In this document: positions 1-5,082 of the stretch, one piece after another | How positions within the stretch are numbered: the first letter of the stretch is position 1 | Layout of the letters: the number at the start of each line of letters is the position of its first letter | Source: CAZFBR01 sp035353495 [NCBI: uncultured bacterium] | GTDB taxonomy: Bacteria > DAOPZR01 | Length of the DNA: 5,082 nucleotides | Assembly: GCA_964517215.1 (NCBI GenBank) | Contig: CAZFBR010000239.1 | Location: 1 to 5,082, forward strand | Reading direction: 5' to 3' | Notes under the pieces: generated by a model | What the model was told of the DNA's origin: nothing | The model's input: the letters and a program-made list of their open reading frames with translations, nothing else | Databases searched by the model: none | Program-made: the position numbers and the translations under genes

Positions 1-499
1 CCGGCTCGGGCTGGCGGTATGGCTGGTGACGGGGGACCATGAGCATACGGCGCGAGCGGTGGCGCGCACGGCGGGGATCAGTATGGAGCGGGTCCGTTCC
101 GGGGTCTCGCCCGCCGGCAAGCGGGAGGTGCTCACTGCCGTCGGCGGGACGGCCATTGCCGTCGGCGATGGGATCAACGACGCGCCGCTGCTGGCGGCGG
201 CGGCGGCCGGCATTGCCCTGGGCGGCGGTACGGACATTGCCCGCGAGAGCGGCAATGTGGTGCTGATGCGGGACGACCCGCGCGACGCAGCGGCCGCGAT
301 CCGGCTGGGGCGCGCGGTCATGGCCCGCATTCGCGGCAACCTGTTCTGGGCGCTGATCTACAATGCCGTGCTCATTCCGCTGGCGATGGGGGCCCTGCTG
401 CCGTGGGGGATAGCGTTCCGCCCGCAGTATGCGGCGCTGGCGATGGCGTTGAGCTCGGTGTCGGTGCTGCTGCTGTCCCTGCGGCTGCGCCGGTGCTGA
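1..499 (+). CDS. copA: Copper-exporting P1B-1 ATPase, C-terminal part (5' end outside window)
   Basis: This is the last ~165 residues of an inner-membrane heavy-metal P-type ATPase, read in frame from base 2. The visible part covers the end of the P domain and the last two membrane helices. TGDHEHTA (residues ~10-17) matches the family TGDxxxTA motif. VGDGINDAP (54-62) is the Mg-binding hinge of the P domain, followed by GTDIARESGNVVLM. NLFWALIYNAVLIP fits the P1B-1 N-x6-YN-x4-P signature of helix 7 (Y120, N121). Helix 8 has P-x6-MALSS (M148, S151, S152). YN plus MxxSS points to Cu(I) or Ag(I) rather than Zn/Cd export. The Asn often found five residues after SS in helix 8 is Leu here. The protein ends normally in SLRLRRC with TGA at 497-499. 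The N-terminal metal-binding domains and CPC motif lie off the window. A GTG at 26 is internal, not the start. A decayed second copy of this 3' end lies at ~3400-3780. Metal specificity is inferred from the helix motifs. Confidence 0.93.
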   Translation, partial: RLGLAVWLVTGDHEHTARAVARTAGISMERVRSGVSPAGKREVLTAVGGTAIAVGDGINDAPLLAAAAAGIALGGGTDIARESGNVVLMRDDPRDAAAAIRLGRAVMARIRGNLFWALIYNAVLIPLAMGALLPWGIAFRPQYAALAMALSSVSVLLLSLRLRRC

Positions 500-502
500 C
501 GG

Positions 503-542
503 CCGGCAATGCCGGGCTGCGGCAGCAAGGCGCCGCGCAGCC
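503..542 (+). terminator. GC-rich inverted repeats after copA, possible terminator
   Basis: Two adjacent inverted repeats begin four bases after the copA stop: CCGGC-AAT-GCCGG (503-515), then GGCTGCG (515-521) pairing with CGCAGCC (536-542) across a 14-nt loop. They could form stems at the end of the copA transcript. No U-tract follows directly; the nearest T-rich bases (558-564) are about 16 nt downstream and overlap the next promoter. An intrinsic terminator is therefore only a possibility. Confidence 0.3.
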
Positions 543-562
543 GACGGAGACGGCCAGTTGTT

Positions 563-591
563 TTGACGTTCGCCGGACCCGGTGCTATGAT
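563..591 (+). promoter_or_regulatory. Sigma70-type extended -10 promoter for the GT4-radical SAM unit
   Basis: A -35 box TTGACG (563-568) and a -10 box TATGAT (586-591) are separated by exactly 17 bp. A TG one base upstream of the -10 (583-584) makes it an extended -10. Each hexamer differs from consensus at one position. Transcription would start near 597-599. That leaves a leader of about 68 nt before the ATG at 666 and argues against the in-frame GTG at 600 as start, since GTG would then be essentially leaderless. I see no operator-like palindrome over the boxes. Confidence 0.7.
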
Positions 592-665
592 GTCGGCGGG
601 TGGGAACGACTACCGACGCTGCTTCCGGAGACGAGCCGGGGGCGGTATCTGGCGCGAGTATCGCC

Positions 666-1874
666 ATGACGCGGCCGTTAAAAATCGTTATTGCCGGCGC
701 CTCGCTGCGCCTGTCGGACCGGCAGCCGTTCGGCGAGGGGATCATCTGCAGTGCCGTCATCGACGGCCTGCTGCGCCGCGGGCATGCGCTGACCGTGCTG
801 GCACCGCAGGTCGAGCTGGCCCCGCGTCCCAACCTGCGCACGGTAGCCCTGTCAGCTTTTGATTTCATCGGCTGCACCTGCGAGGCCGACTTTTTCCGCG
901 CCTGGTACGGGTATGCCGCCCGGCAGTATGTTTTGCTTGACCGGTTGCAGGATGAGTGGCGGCCGGACGTCGTGCATCAGCTCATGCCGGCGTATCCGGA
1001 CATGTTCAGCTGGCTGCCGTCGTCCTGCCGCCGGTTTGTGATCGGCCCGATTTCCTACCGCTGGGATCAGGTGCATGAGGGCGAATACGGCGAACCGGTT
1101 ACCGTGCCGCACGGGCCGCTGGCCGGTCTTGCCGCCCGGATCAACTGGCGCATGCAGCGGCAGTGGAACCCGTGGTTTTACCGGCGCACTCTTGCCCGTG
1201 CCGCCGCTGTTCTGCTGCAGTTCCCCGGGGTTGCGGCGACCCTGCCGCTGCCGGTGCATGAACGAGCGGTAATAACCCGGCTGGGAACCGATACGCAGCA
1301 GTTCACGCCATCGGCCGCACCGTCGTTCCCGCTGATCCTGTATCTGGGCCGGCTGGCAACGCGCAAGGGGCTTGGCTGGCTGCTGGCGGCGATGCCGCGC
1401 GTTGCCGCCGCGGTGCCTGGGGTGCGGCTCGATATTCACGGTGCGGGGCCGGGTGACGCGCAGTTTCGCGCGCAGGCGGCCGCGCTCGGCGAACGGGTGC
1501 GGTTCGGCGGCAACCTTGACCGTGCGGCGACGGCGGCGGCGTATCGGGAGCATGCGGTGTATTGCCTGCCCTCCCTCGGTGATCCGTCACCAATGACAGT
1601 ATTGGAAGCTATGGCCTGCGGGCGTGCCGTCGTGGGCACCAATGCCGGCGGCATTCCGGAATTCGTGGCGGAGGAAAACCGTCCGTTTCTCGTGCCGTTG
1701 CGCGATCCGCGGGCACTGGCGGAGGCGCTGATCGCGCTGCTGCACGATCCGGCGCGGGCGGCGGCAATCGGGGCGGCCAACCGCCGCCGGGTGGAGCAGC
1801 TGTTCACCTGGGATGCGGTGATTGACCGGATCGAGGAAGGGTATGCGCAGGCCATGGCGGGGCAGCATGACTGA
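666..1874 (+). CDS. GT4-family (GT-B fold) glycosyltransferase
   Basis: A 402-residue retaining glycosyltransferase of family GT4, probably cytoplasmic or peripheral to the inner membrane, moving a sugar from a nucleotide-sugar donor to an unknown acceptor. The N-terminal Rossmann half (about 1-190) opens with KIVIAGAS. The C-terminal donor-binding half shows YLGRLATRKG (226-235), HGAGPGD (258-264), a VRFGGNLDR strand and PSLGDPSPMTVLEAMACG. The last corresponds to the GT4 E-x7-E motif, but its first acid is Asp (D306 and E314), a conservative change seen in some GT4 branches. NAGGIPEFV follows, as expected for donor binding. No signal peptide or membrane helix is evident. I chose ATG 666 because the promoter's predicted transcript begins near 598; a GTG at 600 would add 22 unremarkable residues. 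Only a weak GCGAG (654-658) precedes the ATG. The 3' end overlaps the radical SAM gene by 8 bp, so the two are probably co-translated. The acceptor is not deducible. Confidence 0.93.
   Translation: MTRPLKIVIAGASLRLSDRQPFGEGIICSAVIDGLLRRGHALTVLAPQVELAPRPNLRTVALSAFDFIGCTCEADFFRAWYGYAARQYVLLDRLQDEWRPDVVHQLMPAYPDMFSWLPSSCRRFVIGPISYRWDQVHEGEYGEPVTVPHGPLAGLAARINWRMQRQWNPWFYRRTLARAAAVLLQFPGVAATLPLPVHERAVITRLGTDTQQFTPSAAPSFPLILYLGRLATRKGLGWLLAAMPRVAAAVPGVRLDIHGAGPGDAQFRAQAAALGERVRFGGNLDRAATAAAYREHAVYCLPSLGDPSPMTVLEAMACGRAVVGTNAGGIPEFVAEENRPFLVPLRDPRALAEALIALLHDPARAAAIGAANRRRVEQLFTWDAVIDRIEEGYAQAMAGQHD
1833..1841 (+). promoter_or_regulatory. Shine-Dalgarno-like site inside GT4 3' end
   Basis: GAGGAAGGG lies within the last codons of the GT4 gene. 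Its GAGG core is six bases from an in-frame ATG at 1843 of the radical SAM gene and about 30 bases from the ATG at 1867. It either marks 1843 as the true start or is a by-product of coding an EEG tripeptide. The ATG at 1867 has only GGCGGGG (1856-1862) in front of it, four bases away. Confidence 0.4.
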
Positions 1875-3324
1875 GCAGTACCGCGTGCTGCTGATCCAGC
1901 CGCCGTTTACGGTCGAATCGGACTGTTTTATCGGCGTGATGGCGCCGCTGGGTCTGGCGTATCTGGCGGCGGTGCTGGAACGCGAACCGGGCTGCGTGGT
2001 GACGATCATCGATGCGCTGGCGGAGGGATTCGCCACGCGGCAGGAGGAACACGGTCGCATCCGCCATGGATTGGCGGAAACGGAGATTCTGCAGCGGATC
2101 GCTGCGGCAGACCCCGACCTGATCGGTATCAGCATGTGCTTTTCCAATCAGGCGGCCGATGGCTACGCGCTCGCCGCCGCCATTCGGCGTGCCCGCCCGG
2201 CGGTGAAGCTGGTTGTCGGTGGGGCGCATGCGACGGCGCTGCCGGAGGAGACGTTGCGGTGTTCCGGAGCGGAATATGCCGTGCTCGGCGAAGGTGAGAT
2301 GACACTGCGCGAACTGGTGCGCTACCTGCGCGGCGAACGGGCCGATTTGCCGGCCGGCCTGGCCTGGCGGGATGGTGCGGCAGTCCGGATCGCGCGGCGC
2401 GGCGCCTATGTCGAGCATCCGGGCGAATTGCCGCATCCCGCGCGGCATTTGCTCGACATGGAACGCTACTTTGCCATCAACCGTCCGCACGGCCCGCAGA
2501 CCACAACCCGGGTGGCGAACATGATCACCAGCCGCGGCTGCCCCGGCGCCTGTGTGTTCTGCGCCATCCACGGGATTTGGGGCAAGCGCTATCGCGCCCG
2601 GCCGGTGGCCGATGTGCTGGCGGAAATCCGCGAGCTGGTTGTGCGTTACGGAATCGAAGAAATCCAGTTTGAGGATGACAACCTGACCCTCGACCGCGCC
2701 CGGGCGGCGGAACTGTTCCGCGGACTGATCCGTGAGTTCCCCGGATTGCGCTGGGGTGCGCCCAACGGCGTGGCGGTATGGGCGCTGGATGACGAATTGC
2801 TGACGCTTATGGCGCAGAGCGGCTGCCATTTCGTCACGCTGGCGGTGGAGTCGGGGAGCCAGCGGGTGCTCAACGAGGTGATATGCAAGCCGCTCAAACT
2901 GGCCGGGGTGCAGCGCTGTGCGCAGCGGTTGCGCGCGCTGGGGGTGCGGGTCGACGCCATGTTCGTGATCGGACTGCCAGGCGAGACCAAGGCAGAAATC
3001 GAAGAGACGATCCGGTATGCGCTGGCGTTGGGACTGGATGATGTCAGCTTTTTTATCGCCACCCCTTACCCGGGGACGGAACTGTACGAGCGCTGCCGCG
3101 CCAACGGCTGGCTGACGCCCGACTACGATCTCGCACAGTTACAGGTGCATAAGCGCGGATTCATCCAGACCCCGGACTTCACCCCGTCGGAGATTGTGGC
3201 GCTGCGGCAGCAGGCCATCGACCGCTTCCTCGAGTCGCGTCTCAAGCGCGGGTGGCGGAACCGGTTGAAATTCGCGGTCAAGTGCCTGCTGCGGGCTGCG
3301 GGCTGGTGCGGCAACCCCCGTTAG
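1867..3324 (+). CDS. B12-binding domain radical SAM protein (BchE/methyltransferase-like class)
   Basis: A 485-residue enzyme with a cobalamin-binding domain followed by a radical SAM barrel. Residues ~5-140 (RVLLIQPPF, then DPDLIGISMCFSNQ, then VVGGAHAT at 116-123) form the Rossmann-like B12 domain. No DxHxxG motif is visible, which is common in this class. The [4Fe-4S] motif CPGACVFC (C225, C229, C232) is intact. FEDDN (268-272), AVESGS (326-331, E328 likely binds SAM), FVIGLPGET (366-374) and ATPYPGTELY (398-407) complete the barrel. A basic C-terminal tail (LKRGWRNRLKFAVK) may touch membrane. The family includes P-, C- and sp3-carbon methylases, hopanoid methylase and BchE cyclase; which reaction applies here is unknown. 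The start is uncertain: ATG 1867 gives the usual short lead-in to the first strand, but ATG 1843 has a better ribosome site (GAGGAAGGG, 1833-1841) and would add MRRPWRGS. Overlap with the upstream GT4 gene implies one mRNA and a shared pathway. Confidence 0.93.
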   Translation: MTEQYRVLLIQPPFTVESDCFIGVMAPLGLAYLAAVLEREPGCVVTIIDALAEGFATRQEEHGRIRHGLAETEILQRIAAADPDLIGISMCFSNQAADGYALAAAIRRARPAVKLVVGGAHATALPEETLRCSGAEYAVLGEGEMTLRELVRYLRGERADLPAGLAWRDGAAVRIARRGAYVEHPGELPHPARHLLDMERYFAINRPHGPQTTTRVANMITSRGCPGACVFCAIHGIWGKRYRARPVADVLAEIRELVVRYGIEEIQFEDDNLTLDRARAAELFRGLIREFPGLRWGAPNGVAVWALDDELLTLMAQSGCHFVTLAVESGSQRVLNEVICKPLKLAGVQRCAQRLRALGVRVDAMFVIGLPGETKAEIEETIRYALALGLDDVSFFIATPYPGTELYERCRANGWLTPDYDLAQLQVHKRGFIQTPDFTPSEIVALRQQAIDRFLESRLKRGWRNRLKFAVKCLLRAAGWCGNPR

Positions 3325-3358
3325 GCGGACCACCACCCGCATATGTTCCTGGGTTCCA

Positions 3359-3375
3359 TTGCCGTTCAACGGCAA
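3359..3375. repeat. 17-bp perfect palindrome after the radical SAM gene
   Basis: TTGCCGTT-C-AACGGCAA is a perfect inverted repeat centred on 3367, 34 bp past the radical SAM stop. As RNA it could fold as a 6-bp stem with a TTCAA loop and stall or protect the 3' end of the GT4-radical SAM transcript. No U-tract follows, so an intrinsic terminator is weakly supported; a protein-binding palindrome or chance are alternatives. Confidence 0.35.
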
Positions 3376-3399
3376 CGGATGATTTACAGCCAGTTCTTT

Positions 3400-3780
3400 G
3401 GGGTGCGAGCGGTTTCCTGTTGAGGACAACGGATGCTTGCGGCATGGGTCGCAACCGGCCGCTTTGCTGGCGACGGTTTCGGTGTGCGGCGCATCGCGCG
3501 CAGGTGACTGCCGGCGCGGGCAGCGGCACAGACATCGCCCGAAAGCGGCAACGGGGTTGTCGCGGCGGCATGATTTGTGCGATATTGCGGTTGCGGTCCG
3601 GCTGGAGTGTGGGTATGGCGCGCATCAGTGGCAACCTGTTTTAGCGCTGATCTACAATGCGGCGCCCATTTCCATGACGATGTGGGGGTGCGGCTGCGGG
3701 GGATCGCCTGCAGCCCGAAGTGCGCGGCGCAGGCGATGGCATTTCGTCCGGTGTCAGTGCTGTTGCTGTGGTTGCGGTGA
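3400..3780 (+). pseudogene. Decayed copy of copA 3' end (frameshifted, start missing)
   Basis: This stretch is a degenerate duplicate of the copA 3' end at 120-499, in the same orientation and order. Remnants, in three different frames: a mangled GDGINDAP region (3440-3478), GSGTDIAR (3519-3542), RISGNLF then TAG (3621-3644), ALIYNAAP (3644-3667), and SPKCAAQAMAF plus PVSVLLLWLR then TGA (3712-3780). The intact counterparts are GGGTDIARES, RIRGNLFWALIYNA and RPQYAALAMALSSVSVLLLSLRL. At the DNA level GCGCTGATCTACAATGC is identical (350-366 and 3644-3660), as is GGCAACCTGTT. Over 3715-3777 versus 422-484 I count 48 of 63 matches without gaps. A one-base loss turns TTCTGGGCG into TTTTAGCG. The catalytic hinge, the MxxSS motif and everything upstream are destroyed or absent, so it cannot encode a pump. 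Matches before ~3430 are weak; the remnant might reach back to the radical SAM stop at 3324. Its last 27 bp overlap the 3' end of the opposing GT2 gene. Confidence 0.82.
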
Positions 3781-4497
3781 TTGCTTGCGGCGCGTGCGCC
3801 GCCACAGGCAGTAGAGATCGCGCAGGTAGGCGATGATGGCGGGAATAAAATTGACACTGGTGGGGACGTCGTGACGTTTGTTGAGCGCGCTGGGCAGTTC
3901 GACGAGGCGCAGCCCGGCCTGATGTGCGGCGAAGATGATCTCGGTGTCCCAAAACCAGCGGTCGTTGGGAGTGTGTGCCAGCAGCGGCAGAATCTTTGCA
4001 CGGTTGAACAGCTTACAGCCGGTTTCCGTATCATACCCCGGCAAGTCCAGCACGGTATTGACCAGCCAGTGATAACCTTTGGTAAAGACATAGCGCACGG
4101 CATTGCGCGGCGCAAGGGTATAGATGCGCCGGGCGATGGCTACATCATGGCCGGCTTCGAGCAGCAGGAGCAGCGGCAGAACATAGTGAATGGGAATTTC
4201 CAGGTCGTTGTCGATAAACCCGGCGTAGGTGCCGCGCGCCAGGCGCAACCCTTCCTTGACCGCCGCGCCCCGGCCGCGGTTCTGTGACAATGCGGCAACC
4301 GTCGCGGCGGGATAGTTGCGGCGGATATGCTCCAGCGCCGCCAGTGAAGCGGGCCGGGTACTGCCGTCGTCAACGATAATCAGTTCGTACGAGACGGTGG
4401 TTCGGGTGAAAAATGCCGCAATTGCCGGCAGTGATGCGGCGAGAATATCAGCGTCGTTATATGCAGTCAGAATAAGCGACAGGTGCGGTGATGTCAT
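3754..4497 (-). CDS. GT2-family glycosyltransferase, dolichyl/polyprenyl-phosphate sugar synthase-like
   Basis: A 247-residue GT-A-fold enzyme resembling DPM1-type synthases that move a sugar from a nucleotide donor onto a polyprenyl phosphate at the cytoplasmic face of the inner membrane. Motifs in order: SLILTAYND (7-15), IIVDDGST (40-47, nucleotide binding), NRGRGAAVKEGL (73-84), the metal-binding DxD as DNDLEIP (96-102), TGCKLFNR (159-166), WFWDTEII (181-188) and KRHDVPTSV (207-215). There is no C-terminal multi-helix membrane domain, so it is the short, DPM1-like form. The ATG overlaps the methyltransferase stop as ATGA (4494-4497), and GAGGA lies seven bases ahead of it (4505-4509), supporting this start. 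The final eight codons (SPQPQQQH) and the stop are antisense to the copA remnant, so this Gln-rich tail may be a late addition made by the rearrangement. The sugar and acceptor are unknown. Confidence 0.92.
   Translation of the reverse strand: MTSPHLSLILTAYNDADILAASLPAIAAFFTRTTVSYELIIVDDGSTRPASLAALEHIRRNYPAATVAALSQNRGRGAAVKEGLRLARGTYAGFIDNDLEIPIHYVLPLLLLLEAGHDVAIARRIYTLAPRNAVRYVFTKGYHWLVNTVLDLPGYDTETGCKLFNRAKILPLLAHTPNDRWFWDTEIIFAAHQAGLRLVELPSALNKRHDVPTSVNFIPAIIAYLRDLYCLWRRTRRKQSPQPQQQH
3787..3802. repeat. 16-bp GC-only inverted repeat within GT2 3' end
   Basis: GCGGCGC-GT-GCGCCGC lies within the basic C-terminal codons (RRTRR) of the GT2 gene and seven bases past the copA remnant's stop. 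It could form a strong hairpin in transcripts of either strand at this convergent junction, but no T-tract lies on either side. Arg-rich codons in a GC-rich genome readily give such a palindrome, so function is doubtful. Confidence 0.25.
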
Positions 4498-5082
4498 TGC
4501 TCTGTCCTCAGGGACGGCGCGACGACCGGGTCACTGTTGACAGTGGCCAAGCAGAGAAACTCGGAAGCGAAAAAACCGGCAATGCGCAGCACCTCGCAAT
4601 GTTGTAGGGTGAAACCGTGCCGGCGCAGGAGGCAGTCGAGTGCTGCGGGTGTATCGGCATAATTGACTACCGGGGCAAGGCCGAACCAAGCCTCGCGCAG
4701 TCGTTGCAAGCAGTGAATGGCGCGCAACCGCGACAGCAGGGTCGCACCCGTGGGAAAGGTCAGCAGGATGCGCCCGGCGGGCCGCAGGGCTCGGCGGCAT
4801 TCGCTGAGCACCTGGCTGATTGCCGGGATATAGTTGGCAACGCCGATGAGCAATAGGACATCGGCGGCGGCGGGACGAAACGGCATGGCGCAGGCACTGG
4901 CGTTAATCCGGCTGAAGGTCACGGGCTCGGCCGCCGCGTGCAACATGCTGAGCGAATAATCGAGACCGATTCGCGGTGCCGGTGCGGCCGGGAGGCAGGA
5001 CAGATAGTAACCGTTGCCGCAGCCGATATCGAGCACGAGCCCGGTTGGGGGAGGGGACAGCAGTGCCTGCACACGGGTGAAG
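4494..5082 (-). CDS. Class I SAM-dependent methyltransferase (5' end outside window)
   Basis: A Rossmann-fold methyltransferase transcribed leftward; 195 residues plus the stop are visible. The reading frame stays open to the right edge (FTRVQALL...), so the GTG at 5072 is probably internal and the true start lies beyond. Motif I is VLDIGCGNGYY (visible residues 16-26), the SAM-binding glycine loop. IGLDYS (38-43) supplies the acidic residue at the end of strand 2 (D41). ACAMPFRPAAADVLLLIGVANYI covers motifs II-III, and ALRPAGRILLTFPTG is the usual post-motif III strand. The FTRV...VLDIGCGNG opening recalls the Trm9/ALKBH8-type group, but the rest is too divergent to assign a tRNA substrate. 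Because its stop overlaps the GT2 start, the two are likely translationally coupled, and a substrate in the same glycan, lipid or metabolite pathway is the more natural inference. The substrate is unknown. Confidence 0.88.
   Translation of the reverse strand, partial: FTRVQALLSPPPTGLVLDIGCGNGYYLSCLPAAPAPRIGLDYSLSMLHAAAEPVTFSRINASACAMPFRPAAADVLLLIGVANYIPAISQVLSECRRALRPAGRILLTFPTGATLLSRLRAIHCLQRLREAWFGLAPVVNYADTPAALDCLLRRHGFTLQHCEVLRIAGFFASEFLCLATVNSDPVVAPSLRTEQ

Noticed and set aside
26-28. GTG as start of a small 157-residue membrane protein
   Set aside because: The frame is open to the left edge and reads WLVTGDHEHTA, a mid-protein P-type ATPase motif, so this is the tail of a truncated gene.
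598-665. Possible riboswitch or attenuator in the GT4 leader, given the B12-dependent enzyme downstream
   Set aside because: The leader is only ~68 nt and shows no B12-box or long paired structure.
852-1553. Minus-strand open frame (233 codons) opposite the GT4 gene
   Set aside because: Arg/Pro-rich shadow of a convincing GT4 coding sequence, with no domain or ribosome site.
1804-2829. Long minus-strand open frame (341 codons) antisense to the radical SAM gene
   Set aside because: Composition is rich in Arg, His, Gln and Pro with no recognisable motif. It lies fully opposite a gene with intact catalytic motifs and is a GC-bias shadow.
3252-3644. Plus-strand open frame (130 codons) spanning the radical SAM 3' end and part of the copA remnant
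   Set aside because: It begins out of frame inside the radical SAM gene and contains fragments such as GSGTDIAR and RISGNLF only because it crosses the copA pseudogene. It ends at the pseudogene's nonsense codon.
3384-4115. Minus-strand open frame (243 codons) overlapping GT2 and the copA remnant
   Set aside because: It reads GT2 in the wrong frame and then crosses the pseudogene. The GT2 frame has all the family motifs; this one has none.
3781-4287. Plus-strand open frame (168 codons) antisense to GT2
   Set aside because: Exact shadow of the GT2 coding sequence, with no motif and no start signal.

Overview
The window looks like a chromosomal stretch from a GC-rich Gram-negative bacterium. 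A proteobacterium is my best guess, from the GC-rich coding bias, the gene families, and a good sigma70-type promoter that stands out against the GC-rich background. I cannot place it to genus. There is no rRNA, tRNA, CRISPR array, transposase or integrase that I can see.

Layout, left to right. (1) The 3' end of a P1B-1 copper-exporting ATPase (copA type) enters from the left edge and ends at 499. (2) A gap of about 165 bp holds GC-rich inverted repeats and an extended -10 promoter (563-591). (3) That promoter serves a two-gene plus-strand unit: a GT4-family glycosyltransferase (666-1874) and an overlapping B12-binding radical SAM enzyme (1867-3324). (4) From about 3400 to 3780 lies a collapsed, frameshifted second copy of the copA 3' end. 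It is collinear with the intact copy at the left edge. (5) On the minus strand, converging on this remnant, is a second two-gene unit: a class I SAM methyltransferase (running off the right edge) and a DPM1-like GT2 glycosyltransferase, joined by an ATGA stop/start overlap.

How the genes may work together. Two glycosyltransferases, a cobalamin-type radical SAM enzyme and a methyltransferase in about 4.5 kb suggest assembly or decoration of a lipid, cell-envelope glycan or small secondary metabolite. The product cannot be named from this window. The GT4-radical SAM pair lies between an intact copA end and a decayed copA end. This suggests the pair was inserted at, or caught in, a duplication of the copA 3' region, after which the distal copy decayed. 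That copA remnant is the most noteworthy thing here. I see no convincing new defence or mobile system.
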